From Cymodocea nodosa (lineage: Eukaryota > Streptophyta > Magnoliopsida > Alismatales > Cymodoceaceae): 64,000 nt of DNA. Where the stretch lies: the NCBI GenBank assembly GCA_036874045.1, contig JAZBRI010000011.1:10732501-10796500 (forward strand), written 5' to 3'. The position numbers and the translations under genes were made by a program. Shown here piece by piece: positions 1-9,470 of the stretch (position 1 is its first letter; every line of letters starts with the position of its first letter). The notes beneath the pieces are model-generated. The model made no database searches. It was not told the origin of the DNA and saw nothing but the letters and a program-made list of their open reading frames with translations.

Positions 1-301
1 TTACCCGTAATATGTGGAAGTATCGACGTAATTTCATAGAGTCATTCGGTCTGAATGCTACATGAAGAACATAAGCTAGATGACGGAACAGGGAGACCTA
101 GGATGTAGAAGATCATAACATGAGCGATTTGGCAGATTTGGATTCCTATATATCCACTCATATGGTACTTCATCATACGATTCATATAAGATCCGTCTGT
201 CTAGATATCATCATATACATCTAGAAAGCCGTATGCTTTGGAAGAAGCTTGTACAGTTTGGGAAGGGGTTTTTATTGATAAAAAAGAAAAATCTACTTCA
301 A
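1..301 (+). other. 3' part of the rpl2 group II intron
   Basis: The sequence before rpl2 exon 2 is recognisable plastid rpl2 intron. Near 226-275 lies a domain V-like segment: AAGCCGTATGCTTTGG, then a short loop and GTACAGTTTGGG. The exon follows AATCTACTTCAA at 302. The 5' part of the intron and exon 1 lie outside the window. Confidence 0.7.
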
Positions 302-732
302 CCGATATGCCCTTAGGCACGGCCATACATAACATAGAAATCACACTTGGAAAGGGCAAACAATTAGCTAGAGCAGCAGGTGCTGTAGCAAAACTGATTG
401 CAAAAGAGGGTAAATCGGCCACATTAAGATTACCATCTGGGGAGGTCCGTTTGATATCCAAAAACTGTTTAGCAACAGTCGGACAAGTGGGTAATGTTGG
501 GGTGAACCAAAAAAATTTGGGTAGAGCTGGATCTAAGTGTTGGCTAGGTAAGCGTCCTATAGTAAGAGGAGTAGTTATGAACCCTGTAGACCATCCCCAT
601 GGGGGCGGTGAAGGGAGAGCTCCAATTGGTAGAAAAAAACCCACGACCCCTTGGGGTTATCCTACACTTGGAAGAAGAAGTAGGAAAAGGAAAAAATATA
701 GTGATAGTTTTATTCTTCGTCGTCGTAAATAG
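302..732 (+). pseudogene. rpl2: Plastid 50S ribosomal protein L2, exon 2 (C-terminal half), nuclear copy
   Basis: Encodes the C-terminal ~143 residues of plastid ribosomal protein L2, from the [11 protein letters not shown] motif through the highly conserved [17 protein letters not shown] segment to a basic tail and TAG. L2 binds 23S rRNA at the peptidyl-transferase region. Exon 2 is 431 nt, one codon shorter than the usual 434-nt plastid exon because the tail ends RRRK rather than RRRSK. The frame is open, but changes such as Arg to Cys in SKCWLG (CGT to TGT) and Ser to Leu before ATVGQ look like cytosine deamination. Exon 1 is not in the window. In nuclear context it is not expected to work; I see no transit-peptide coding sequence. 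Confidence 0.85.
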
Positions 733-820
733 GAACATTGAAAATATAATTTTAGAAAAAATACAATTTTAGAATTGTTTTATTAGTTGTGATACTTTTA
801 CAAAAAATGAGTTATTGGTT

Positions 821-1099
821 ATGGCACGTTCACTAAAAAAAAATCCTTTTGTGGCTAATCATTTATTGGCAAAAATCGAAAAACTTAATATGAAGGAGGA
901 AAAAGAAATAATAGTAACTTGGTCTAAAGCATCTACCATTATACCCATAATGATTGGCCATACAATTGCTATTCATAATGGAAAGGAACATTTACCTATT
1001 TATATAACAGATCGTATGGTGGGTCATAAATTGGGAGAATTCGTACCTACTCGAACCTTTGCCAGACACGCGAAAAACGATAATAAATCTCGCCGTTAA
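821..1099 (+). pseudogene. rps19: Plastid 30S ribosomal protein S19, intact frame in nuclear copy
   Basis: A complete 92-residue frame from ATG (821) to TAA, the usual length of plastid S19. It contains the family core IVTWSRAST-like segment, [13 protein letters not shown] and [14 protein letters not shown], which contact 16S rRNA in the small-subunit head. It sits 88 bp after rpl2, the normal plastid order. A TTG six bases upstream would add two residues, but the ATG matches the family start. Thr-to-Ile ([10 protein letters not shown]) and Arg-to-Lys (WSKAST) fit C-to-T/G-to-A decay. No nuclear promoter or targeting sequence is evident, so it is classed as a non-functional organelle copy. 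Confidence 0.85.
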
Positions 1100-1311
1100 T
1101 TTATTAATTCCATTTTGTTTATTATTTACTTTATATTATTTATTTTATAGATGTAAATATAGATGTAATATTTTATTTATTTTATAAATGTAATATATAG
1201 ATGATAATATATGGAATAATGTGTTAAATATAACACATAAATATAGATTATAGATAAAAATTTTCAATTTAAATGTAGAATTGTAAAGAATTCTAAAATA
1301 ATAGAATAATT
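1100..1311. other. AT-rich spacer between plastid block and Ty3 element
   Basis: Almost pure A/T with repeated ATAGATGTAATAT-like units. It may be the plastid spacer after rps19 or host DNA. No gene is seen; the junction to Ty3 sequence is near 1312. Confidence 0.5.
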
Positions 1312-2959
1312 AATTGCACATCATCCATCGACGTGGGGGTAACCAACCTTATGATAAAGAAGCTCTGGAAATAAAGCATATAGCCAACATCCCCCACACT
1401 TAAACTTTGCTAGTCCTCTGGCAAAATTTAAGAAGAAAAGATTAAGGAACCCCTTTTAAACAAACAAACACAATAAAGAAAATTAAGGCAAATTAAATTC
1501 TCACTAAGTAATGCAACAATACTTATAGATAATCTCCACTCACAAGCTGAGTTCCTGTAATGGTGAGGAATATAGAATAGACATCTAATGCCAACCTAAG
1601 GAAAATAAGTTTTTAAAGATACTATTAAGTGCAAAGTGCTTAGACCCATAATCAATAGCATCTAGGTTCATCTCACTTAATCCAAGAATAAATGAAGGTT
1701 TCTTTAGGCTTTTATCCTCTAGTACATTGCCCCTTTATTTTCAATTGAGTTTTTTTTTTTTTTTTTTATTCTATAAAAGTATTTTCTTTATTCATTCTAT
1801 AGAACAACTTCTTCTTCTTCTTTTTTTTTTTTTTTTTTTTTTGAAACCTCTCTTTTCTCACATCCTACCACTACCCTTAGGATACCTCCCATAAAGGGTT
1901 TACATGTGAAGACTAAGATGCTACTTAGCCTCCGTCCCCAGCAACCTTATGAGAACGGGTATCAAACCTTATTCCCAAATTCATATATCTACCCTTCTCA
2001 TGGGACAACCTATTGGAAAGATTTCCTAAGCCACTCCTCAAGATTCATGTCATAAGAAGAGTCCTTTAGATACCACATGATTAAGAGTCTAGTGCAAGAA
2101 TGTGTATATGTTATAAGTAAGAAACTATGGTTGGCATCTCAAATGCATATTCCTATCCTCACCTTAAAGATAAGCTCAGCTCTAAGTGTAAGACATCATA
2201 AGAAAAGAACATTACTGAGGAAAATTCAACATGCCACAAAAAGAAATTAAGTTCAAATGAAAACAAAGCTAAAACTAGTAAAGAATTAATGATCTTAACC
2301 TTAAGAGCATACAATGAAGATTGAGTAGCATGCTAGTAAGGCTAAGATGCAATAATTCAAAATCAAAATTAAACTAACAAAGCTATTTCCTAAAAAAAAT
2401 TGACATGCAAGTTCTTATCATGGATACACATAAAACATGGTGGCATGCAACATATAGAACGAATTTTCAAACTTACCATCAACCTGCTTGTGAAAGAAAC
2501 TTACATTTGGAAAATTTTCAATTTCATTGTTGTAGTATGCATCCTAAAACATTTTTTTACTTTCTCCTCCCCCCCGCACTTAGTTCCTGCATTGTCCTCA
2601 ATGTAGAAAGGATTGTTTCAACAATAAGAATAAGTAAAAAAATTGTTAGCGCATACCTGTTGTGCACTGCTCTTCAAGTGGTGTCGATAAAATGTATTTA
2701 ACTCTAATTATGGTTGAACATCAATTTGTCAAACAAACACATGATATCATGATAAAGTCTTTCAACCCATTCTACACCCTCCAAGTATTTGAAAATCATA
2801 CATCTAACTACTTTCAAATATATCATCAAATTCTGTTCTTTAAAATTAAACATCTCAAGCATGAAATAAAATAAGTCTCTTATCAAATAAGCTGAGCATA
2901 AGTTGTGGAGATAAAAGGTTGCCTCTAGCTATCTTTTTGATTGCAAGTGATTCTTCTCT
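1312..2959 (-). other. Non-coding 3' region of the Athila-like element with two G-rich motifs
   Basis: On the minus strand two purine-rich motifs occur: GAGGACAATGCAGG then AAGTGCGGGGGG (near 2605-2567), and AGTTTAAGTGTGGGGGATG (near 1406-1386). Such motifs typically follow pol and precede the 3' LTR in Athila-type elements. The second is followed by TGTTGGC, a plausible LTR start at about 1388. Poly-T tracts at 1748-1768 and 1819-1842 are A-rich on the element strand. No coding sequence is recognised here. Confidence 0.5.
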
Positions 2960-3535
2960 TTACTTTTCTCCTGAAGTTGTCTCCACTTGGTTGACACGTG
3001 GATTTGTGATAGCTTGGCTTGGAATGGTTCCTTTCTCCCTCTCGCAAAGTCTTGCTGATATTTGAGATAGTTGTGCTTCTATCTTGCTGATTGATTGTGC
3101 ATTAACATGCATAATTGGTTGATACTTAGCGTTGTTCATGGCAAATGCTTCCATGCCTTTGATCAAGCTGTCTATCTTCTTTCCCATGTCTTCTATTGCT
3201 GCTGAATGATCATTTTTCTTAGTCAATTCCATAGTATTTCGTGTACGTTGATTGCCTTGAAAATTTGAGGATTCACCATGTTGATTATCTTGAAAATGTG
3301 AGTTTCTCCATGAAAAGTTTGGGTGGTTCCTCCAAGATGGGTTGTAGGAGTTGCCATAAACTTCTTGCCTTTGATTGTTCCTTGTGTATATTTCCTGAAC
3401 ATCAGTAGAAGGGTTAGCCAACATAGGACATTCATTCACAATATGGCCTATCATATTACATCCCAAGCACTTGAGTGGTTCTTTCCCTTTTCCTTCTATT
3501 GCTTCAACCCTTTTCAATAGGCTTCCATATTTCAT
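2960..3535 (-). pseudogene. Ty3 gag, C-terminal part with CCHC zinc knuckle
   Basis: A 191-codon frame with one zinc knuckle near residues 23-36 (CLGCNMIGHIVNEC, C-x2-C-x4-H-x4-C), the nucleic-acid-binding part of the capsid protein. The rest is Asn/Gln/His-rich with repeated NxQGNQ/FQGNQ segments and an amphipathic stretch near KIEAQLSQISARL, as in Athila-type gag. It is separated from the capsid part (3650-4105) by about 115 bp with frame disruption, so it is decayed. The true N-terminus is the upstream capsid frame, not the first Met. Confidence 0.75.
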
Positions 3536-3649
3536 TTCAAGGGCCGTGGTTGCATTTATGGAATGAATGCCCTTCTCTTGCCTTGTTTCAGATCTTGGAG
3601 AGGATTTCTCCTAACTTAATGTCTTTGCTGTCAACTCTCCCAAGAAGTT

Positions 3650-4141
3650 TCATGCCACTGTGTCTTCAAGATTTGTAAAGTCTCCTTGCACCATGGATTC
3701 CAGCAAGCCCTTTACTGATGTAGGGATTCCATCATACACGATTTGGCATTGTCTCCACAAGGGTATCCCATGATGTGGACACCTCACAAGCAATTCATTG
3801 AACCTGCTAAAGAAATTAGCAAATGATTCTTCTGGCATTTGATAGCAAGAATTAATAACCTTTCTCATCTCATTTGTTTTGGCAATTGGATAGAATCTTT
3901 TCAAAAAGATGGCACTAAATTGCTTCCATGAAGTAATAGAGTTGGGTGGTAAACTTTGAAGCCACCTTCTTGCTTGGTCTCTCAAGGTAAAGGGAACAAA
4001 TCTCAATAGGATGGAATCATCTGTCAGATTTTGTATCTTCATTAAGTTGCATACATCTTCAAATTCTTCAAGGAAGCCATAAGCATCTTCATCATCGTGT
4101 CCCATGAACTTTGGTAATTGGTTGATGTAGTGGGATTTTCA
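3650..4141 (-). pseudogene. Ty3 gag, capsid part (retrotransposon gag domain)
   Basis: Reads LPKFMGHDDEDAYGFLEEF, then LRDQARRWLQSLPPNSITSW, FLKRFYPI and RCPHHGIP. These are the signature blocks of plant Ty3 Athila/Tat capsid proteins, which form the virus-like particle. The upstream part of gag is missing: at about 4140 the frame is fused to the end of an RT sequence. The downstream frame stops at 3650 and resumes as the zinc-knuckle part. Confidence 0.75.
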
Positions 4142-4887
4142 AAAAGATAATTCCATATTGGGGCATGAATTATAGGAGGAGATATTAATGCATGCTTAAG
4201 TTGATTAAAGGCAGCAAGACAATGTTCATCAAAAACAAACTCAGAATCTTTTGCAAGTAAATTAGTTATAGGTCTTGCTATCTTGCTAAAATCATGAATA
4301 AATCTACGATAGAAACCAGCATGTCCTAGAAAGCTTCTAACCTCCTTAACAGATTTAGGTGGCTGCAAATGAGATATAACGTCAATTTTTGCCTTATCCA
4401 CCTCAATCCCTCTATTAGATATCACATGCCCAAGAACTATGCCTTCATTCACCATTAAATGACACTTTTCCCAATTTAAAATAAAATTCTTTTCAACACA
4501 TCTTTGCAAAACCATATCTAAATGATGTAAACAAATATCAAAATTTTTGCCAAAAACATAAAAGTCATCCATGAAAATTTCTAAAAATTTTTCATTCATA
4601 TCATAAAAAATTCCTGCCTTGCATCTTTGAAATGTTGCAGGCGTATTACATAAACCGAAAGGCATACGCCTAAAAGCATAGGTTCCGCTTAGACAAGTAA
4701 AAGTAGTCTTTTCTTGATCCTCAAAGATTATGGGTATTTGATTGTACCCAGAGTATCCATCAAGAAAACAATAAAATTCATGTCCAGCTAACCTTTCTAG
4801 CATCTGATCAACAAATGGCAATGGGAAATGATCTTTACGAGTTGCAGAATTCAATTTACGATAATCAAGAGTCGTTGACAATTTCAT
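4142..4887 (-). pseudogene. Ty3 reverse transcriptase, truncated
   Basis: About 245 codons of Ty3-type RT. Visible blocks are LDYRKLNSATRKDHFPLPF, FYCFLDGYSGYNQI, FRRMPFGLCNTPATFQ, the catalytic IFMDDFYVFG box, LGHVISNRGI and FLGHAGFYRRFI. It copies element RNA into DNA in virus-like particles. The N-terminal RT, protease and gag normally upstream are absent; the sequence stops at 4884 against Copia element 1. The C-terminus is lost where PPIIHAPIWNYLFE runs into gag sequence (about 4140), just before RNase H would begin. Confidence 0.8.
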
Positions 4888-5199
4888 GTCCTTCCTTCTC
4901 TAGTCACCATTGAGACTTCGATGACACCAAGCTACGTCAACACTTGAGTCTATTGACACGTCACTCTATCATCACGGTCTCTCCTTCACATGTATTCATC
5001 TTTGCATGTTCTTGTCTTTGTGCAATAGCTCCATTGGCTTCTCCTCCATGCATATTCATCTCTACGTGATCTATTGGACTCCTCTATCAAGATATCTCCA
5101 TGTGCATCTGTCTTCATGCATAGCTCCATCTCTACATGTATTTGGCCCCTTCACACGAACTTTGTTGCCACTATCTACCATAATGACGACATCTTCACA

Positions 5200-5985
5200 T
5201 CCTTTGACGTAGTCTTCATTTCCTTTCAAGTTAGTTGTTATTGGTGTGAAACTTAATGAACAAAATTATCGCCACTAGGCTCCTACTTTTAAGGAGTTTG
5301 TTATCTTTCAAATGTATGAATCACATCTTTATCAAGACCCCTTGACCTGAAATCTAAAAGCTACATGGCTTGGCATGTCGTAGATGTTGTTGTGGTCTTG
5401 TGATTATTCAATAGTGTTTGATGAACATAGTTCAGAGTTTTGCTCGTGTATGTCCTACCTATTGTATTTGGGAAAATCTTTGGGCAACCTATGGAAATGA
5501 ATAGAACATATGAAGGGTGTGTGAGATTTATGAAACCTTATTCACCCATAAACAAGGAGATTATATTGTCCATGCATTTTATGCTCGACTTCGATTGTTA
5601 CTAGATGAACTTGATGTCTATCAACCCCTTATTCTAGACATAGCTACACAACATCGATATCAAGGGAGGCTGTGTTGCTCTTCTTTTTGTTGGTTTGTGT
5701 CCTGAGATTTCCTCTTAGATATGTGATTAGGTACTTGCTTTAGATGTTCTACCATCCCTTCAGACCACTTTTAACAAAGTCTTGCATGTCACCACTACTA
5801 CGTTAGCTTTGTAGTCATCTACTACTTATAAAGTTATTGCTATTGCTACTACCTCCGACAATCATACCTTAGGTGGATCCTCTTAATGTGGTAGAGGCAA
5901 AGAGGATGTGGTCAACATAGATCATCTTGTGTAGATTGTGGAAGAAAGAATCATCTCTCTGATAAGTGTTGAGACAAGTTTAGTC
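5200..5985 (+). pseudogene. Copia gag relic with zinc knuckle
   Basis: Fragments of Copia gag: a VKLNEQNY start block near 5246, RVCEIYETLFTHKQGDY and LLLDELDVYQPLILDIATQ at 5517-5655, and the knuckle CVDCGRKNHLSDKC at 5928-5969. The knuckle is followed directly by TGA (5970-5972), where Copia element 3 has TGG (Trp). Several other stops and at least one frameshift occur. It would have formed the capsid; it is not translatable now. Confidence 0.7.
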
Positions 5986-6078
5986 AACCTTCTACACCAC
6001 CTACTGTTGCTCATGCAATTTCCACCTCTTACTCAGGATCAACTAACAATAACGTCCCTTGCATCTTCTACTTCTTAG

Positions 6079-6528
6079 TTGATTCAAATGATGCAAACTA
6101 ATTTTGATGAATTAATGATCTATCATGCTCAACAATCAAGTGAAACAATGACCAATCATGTTTTAGAGTTTGGTAACTCTGCATTACATACATCTGCTTC
6201 CTATCTTAGTGATACTTGGATTATCAATTTAAGTGTCTCTAACCATATTATAGGCAACCTTAGTTTTTTTAGCCATTTAACTGAGCTTCCTAGTGTTCAC
6301 TCTATTACCTTGGACGATGGTCATAACTATTCCATCTTTGATGAGGGTACTATCTCCATTAACCAGAATTTATCTCTTGATCGTGTCTTTTATGTGTCTA
6401 ATTTTCTTGTCAACCTATTATCTATTAGTAAATTTACCAAACAGTTTTGCTACTCTATAACCTTTTTTTCCTTTTTACTACATCTTTTAGGATTTGCTAA
6501 CGGAGATGAGAATTGGTATGGACTATGA
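6079..6528 (+). pseudogene. Copia protease relic
   Basis: The WIINLSVSNHI segment near 6220 stands where Copia elements have WIIDSGAS-H, so the catalytic Asp-Ser-Gly is lost. LDDGHNYSIFDEGTI and VFYVSNFLVNLLSISKF follow, matching the protease C-terminus. A 149-codon open stretch remains, but the enzyme would be inactive. Confidence 0.65.
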
Positions 6529-6579
6529 GCATGGCCATGGAGTATATACTCTCGCTCATGATGATATTCCTTGAGGGTT

Positions 6580-7480
6580 AGCTATTATTTGCACTTCTAA
6601 TGATTCTTTTATCCTTTGGCATCATTGTCTTAGGCATCTTTCACATCAAAAGCTTCAAGTCACCTTATCATGGGTGTCTATTAAACATTTTCATTGTTCA
6701 TCTTGTATAATGGGAAAGCAATTCCATGTTTCCCTTCTTTGTTGTAAGTTAGCTTTTGCACCTAAACCTTGACATAGTGTACTATGATGTATAAGGACTT
6801 GCTAGGGTTGTGTCTTTATTTGGTTATTGTTATTATATTGTGTTTGTTGACAATTTTTCCCATACCTCATGGGTATATTTGTTAAAAAATTGTCAATCTA
6901 TCTTTGATACTATCAAACTTTTTTTTAATGAGATTCAAACTCAATTTGGTGTCACTCCTAAAATGTTTTGAATTAACAATGTTCTTGAATTCACTTAATC
7001 TGTTGTTGCTTTCTTTTGTGTAAATCAAGGTACCTTACATTAAACCACCTATGCTCATACTTAACAAAATAATATTGCTGAGTAGAAACATCATCACATT
7101 TTAAATGTTGCTCACACACTTCTTGTAGAGATGAATGTCCGTAAGTTCCTTTGGCCCGATGTTGTGTCTATTGTGACTTATCTCATCAACCGCATGCCCT
7201 TTACTTCGTTAGGGGGACCTATTCCTTTACAATGTCTTTTTTGAAGAAAGGAACTCTTCTCCCTTCTTCCTAAGGTTTTTAGGTGTACTACCTATGTTAA
7301 AAATTTATCTCTAAACCTTGATAAGCTCTCTTCTAGGTCTATCAAATGTGTCTTTGTTAATTATCCTTGTAGGTAGAATGAGTATTGATGCTATCATCCT
7401 CTCACTTGTCACTATCTCACATCCATTGATGTTCTTTTCCAAGAAAATGTTCCTTATTTTTCTATATTAGAGGACTCTAT
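6580..7480 (+). pseudogene. Copia integrase relic
   Basis: GAG-pre-integrase remnants (LWHHCLRHLSHQKLQ near 6617) and integrase-core remnants follow with many frame changes, for example LVNRMP-like and KCVFV-like blocks near 7180-7360. No continuous frame longer than about 60 codons survives. Confidence 0.55.
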
Positions 7481-7839
7481 CTTACCTATTGAACCTCCTT
7501 TAGACACCCCCTTATTAATCAAGATACCTTAGTTGGAGTCTCCTAGGTTTACATGTGCTACTCTACCACAAACCACTTTACCTCCTAATTTGTAACAACC
7601 TGCCTTGTAAGTTTATCAATAGTGACTTCATTATCCATTTATTACAGCTCCAATGCCAACACCATCATCTTCTTCTTTTGATGCAAATCCAATCCCTCTT
7701 GACTTGCCCATTGCTTGTTGAAAAGGTACTTATTCTTGCACTACTCATATTATCTCCCATTTTGTTTTTTATGATCCTTTTTTCTCTTGCCCTTCTATTT
7801 GAATCATTTCCCATGGAACATGTGGAAGCATTTACCCTT

Positions 7840-8620
7840 CTACCTTGGAAGTAAGTTATGGATGTTGAAATGTAAACTTTAATTGGCAAAGGAACATGAG
7901 ACCTTGTCCTTTAGCCTTGTAACACTTCGATTGTTGGTTGCCAATGGTTCTTCACCAATAAATACAAGCTCGATGGATCAATTAAGCGTCACAAAGCTTG
8001 CTTAGTCACTCATAGGTTTACGTAGACACTAGGGGTGGATTATTTTAAAACATTCTCTCTAGTAGCTCGTCTCAACTCCATTTGAATTATACTTTCTCTT
8101 GTAGTCATTCATTTTTGGTCCTTAACTTGATGTCTAAAATGTTTTTCTTTATAGTGATTTACAGGAAGAGGTTTTTATGGAGCAACTTCTTGGATTTGTT
8201 ACTTGGGAGGAGAAGAAAGTATGTAGATTACACAAAACTATTTATGGGTTGAAGTAAAGTTCACAAGCGTGGTTTGCTAAACTCAATTTAGTTATGCTTG
8301 CTAACAGCTTCCAAAAGTATTCTAGGGACAATTTCATATTCATTCTATGAAGCTCACATGACATTACTATCTTGGTTGTTTATGTGGATGATATATTATT
8401 GATTGATGATGATGTGACAAACGTCACTGTTACTAAAACATTTTTGAGGAAGGAGTTTACTCTTAGGGATATGGGTAAGCCCAAGTATTTCTTAGGAATT
8501 GAGTTTGCCTATGCCAAAGGCAATCTTGCTTTCTCTCAAAAAAAAATGTTCTTGATATTCTTAAAGAAACTGATATGCATGGCTGTAAACCAGAATCAAC
8601 ATCCATAGAACAAAATCCTT
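7840..8620 (+). pseudogene. Copia reverse transcriptase relic
   Basis: Broken RT: a VLLSVVI/QLDVKNAF-like region is degenerate, EEVFMEQLLGF-like sequence lies near 8166, and IYGLK precedes a stop near 8250. LVVYVDDILLIDDD (8372-8410) keeps the YVDD catalytic box, then LRDMGKPKYFLGIEFAY. Stops and frameshifts show it is dead. Confidence 0.7.
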
Positions 8621-8754
8621 CCTAGCTATTGAGCCAATTTATATGACAACCTAGGTTGGTACATTGGCAAGTAGCTTTGCATGTCATTGCATATATCAAA
8701 AGGTGCCTTAGAAAATAATTAATCTACTCTAACAATCACAATCTTAACATGGTT

Positions 8755-9225
8755 GCCTACTCATATGCAAGTTATGTAGGAGAAAAAGGAGATAGAAGGT
8801 CAATAGATAGTTATTATACATTTCTTAGTGGTAATTTTATCACTTGGTGTAACAAAAAGTAAAATGTTGTCTCTACATTTAGTGTTGAATCTAAATACAA
8901 AGAGATGTCTAATGCTGCAAAGGAAATAGTTTGGATAAAGAATTTCTTAAGTGAGTTGGGGATCAAAGTCTCAACTCCTATACATATATATTGTGACAAT
9001 CAAGTTGCAATCTATATTGCAAATAATAAAACTTTCCATAAAAGAATGAAGTACATTAAGGTGGATTGCTACTACGTTTGTCAGCTCATACTAAATGGAA
9101 CTATATGTACTCCTTATACATGGTCTTCTCAACAGTTTGCAAACATTTTTACCAAAGCTTTAGTTGGTCATTTCTCTCAAGTTTGTAACAAGTTGGCAAT
9201 GTTTAATTTGTATTCTATAGCTTGA
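8755..9225 (+). pseudogene. Copia RNase H relic (C-terminus of pol)
   Basis: The AYSYASYVGEKGDRRS-like region and NFITWCNKK precede MSNAAKEIVWIKNFLSELG, YCDNQVAIYIANN, FHKRMKYIKVDC and QFANIFTKAL. These are the conserved end of Copia pol; the final TGA lies inside the polypurine tract. RNase H degrades the RNA of the RNA/DNA hybrid. The 106-codon 3' stretch is open, but its upstream part is interrupted. Confidence 0.75.
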
Positions 9226-9360
9226 GGGGGAGTGTTAGAATATGTTGTTATTTGGGTAAATGGATCTTTTGGATCCATATATGCTTTGTATTTATACTCT
9301 AATCTTAACATTAATCATCACTTTTTTCCTCTAATCCTTTCTTAATTGATACAATCATTT

Positions 9361-9470
9361 TTTGTGAGGCAAACCAAGTGCAATGAACCATCTTTAGTAC
9401 TTGCTATGTCTACTTCGTATTGTTACAAGGTCACAATTAAATTTTCACAAAGCAGCTATGACAGGTGTGT
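9361..9470. other. Boundary between Copia element 1 and LINE relic
   Basis: The 3' LTR end of Copia 1 and the truncated LINE 5' end lie here; no gene is seen. Confidence 0.4.

Larger units (their letters stand above)
1..1100 (+). other. Plastid-derived segment (rpl2 intron end, rpl2 exon 2, rps19), probably a nuclear plastid insertion (NUPT)
   Basis: The order group II intron end, rpl2 exon 2, rps19 is that of the plastid ribosomal-protein cluster. In a plastid genome rpl22 follows rps19 closely. Here the frame stops at an AT-rich stretch (1100-1311) and then Ty3 retrotransposon sequence starts, so I infer insertion into nuclear DNA. Several codons differ from the usual plastid ones by C-to-T or G-to-A, as expected of methylated nuclear copies. 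An assembly chimera between plastid and nuclear reads is the main alternative. Confidence 0.8.
1312..4887 (-). mobile_element. Athila-like Ty3/Gypsy retrotransposon, rearranged and truncated
   Basis: Read on the minus strand, the order is RT (4887-4142), gag (4105-3650), zinc-knuckle gag C-terminus (3535-2960), non-coding tail, then a polypurine-like motif and LTR stub near 1390. Gag (RWLQSLPPNSITSW) and RT (DYRKLNSATRKDHFPLPF) resemble the Athila/Tat lineage. A normal element has gag before RT, so this is a recombinant or deletion product. The RT N-terminus is cut at 4884, where Copia element 1 begins, and the LTR is cut near 1312. Confidence 0.8.
4890..9360 (+). mobile_element. Copia element 1, decayed, 5' LTR missing
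   Basis: A Ty1/Copia element in normal order: gag, zinc knuckle, protease, integrase, RT, RNase H, polypurine tract (GAGGGGGAG) and the start of a 3' LTR at 9234 (TGTTAGAATATG). Many stops and frameshifts are present. No 5' LTR or tRNA-Met primer site was found; the left end meets the Ty3 RT at about 4887. Its gag, integrase and RNase H resemble Copia elements 2 (39464-44253) and 3 (59054-63937), so the three belong to one lineage. The 3' LTR end near 9360 is a guess. Confidence 0.8.

Noticed and set aside
201-738. Minus-strand frames opposite rpl2
   Set aside because: Shadows of the conserved rpl2 frame with no motifs of their own.
1-1100. Window as an organelle genome
   Set aside because: rpl2/rps19 alone would suggest plastid, and plant mitochondria also hold plastid and Copia pieces. 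Multi-exon nuclear genes with spliceosomal introns, large LTR elements and missing rpl22 rule this out for the window as a whole.
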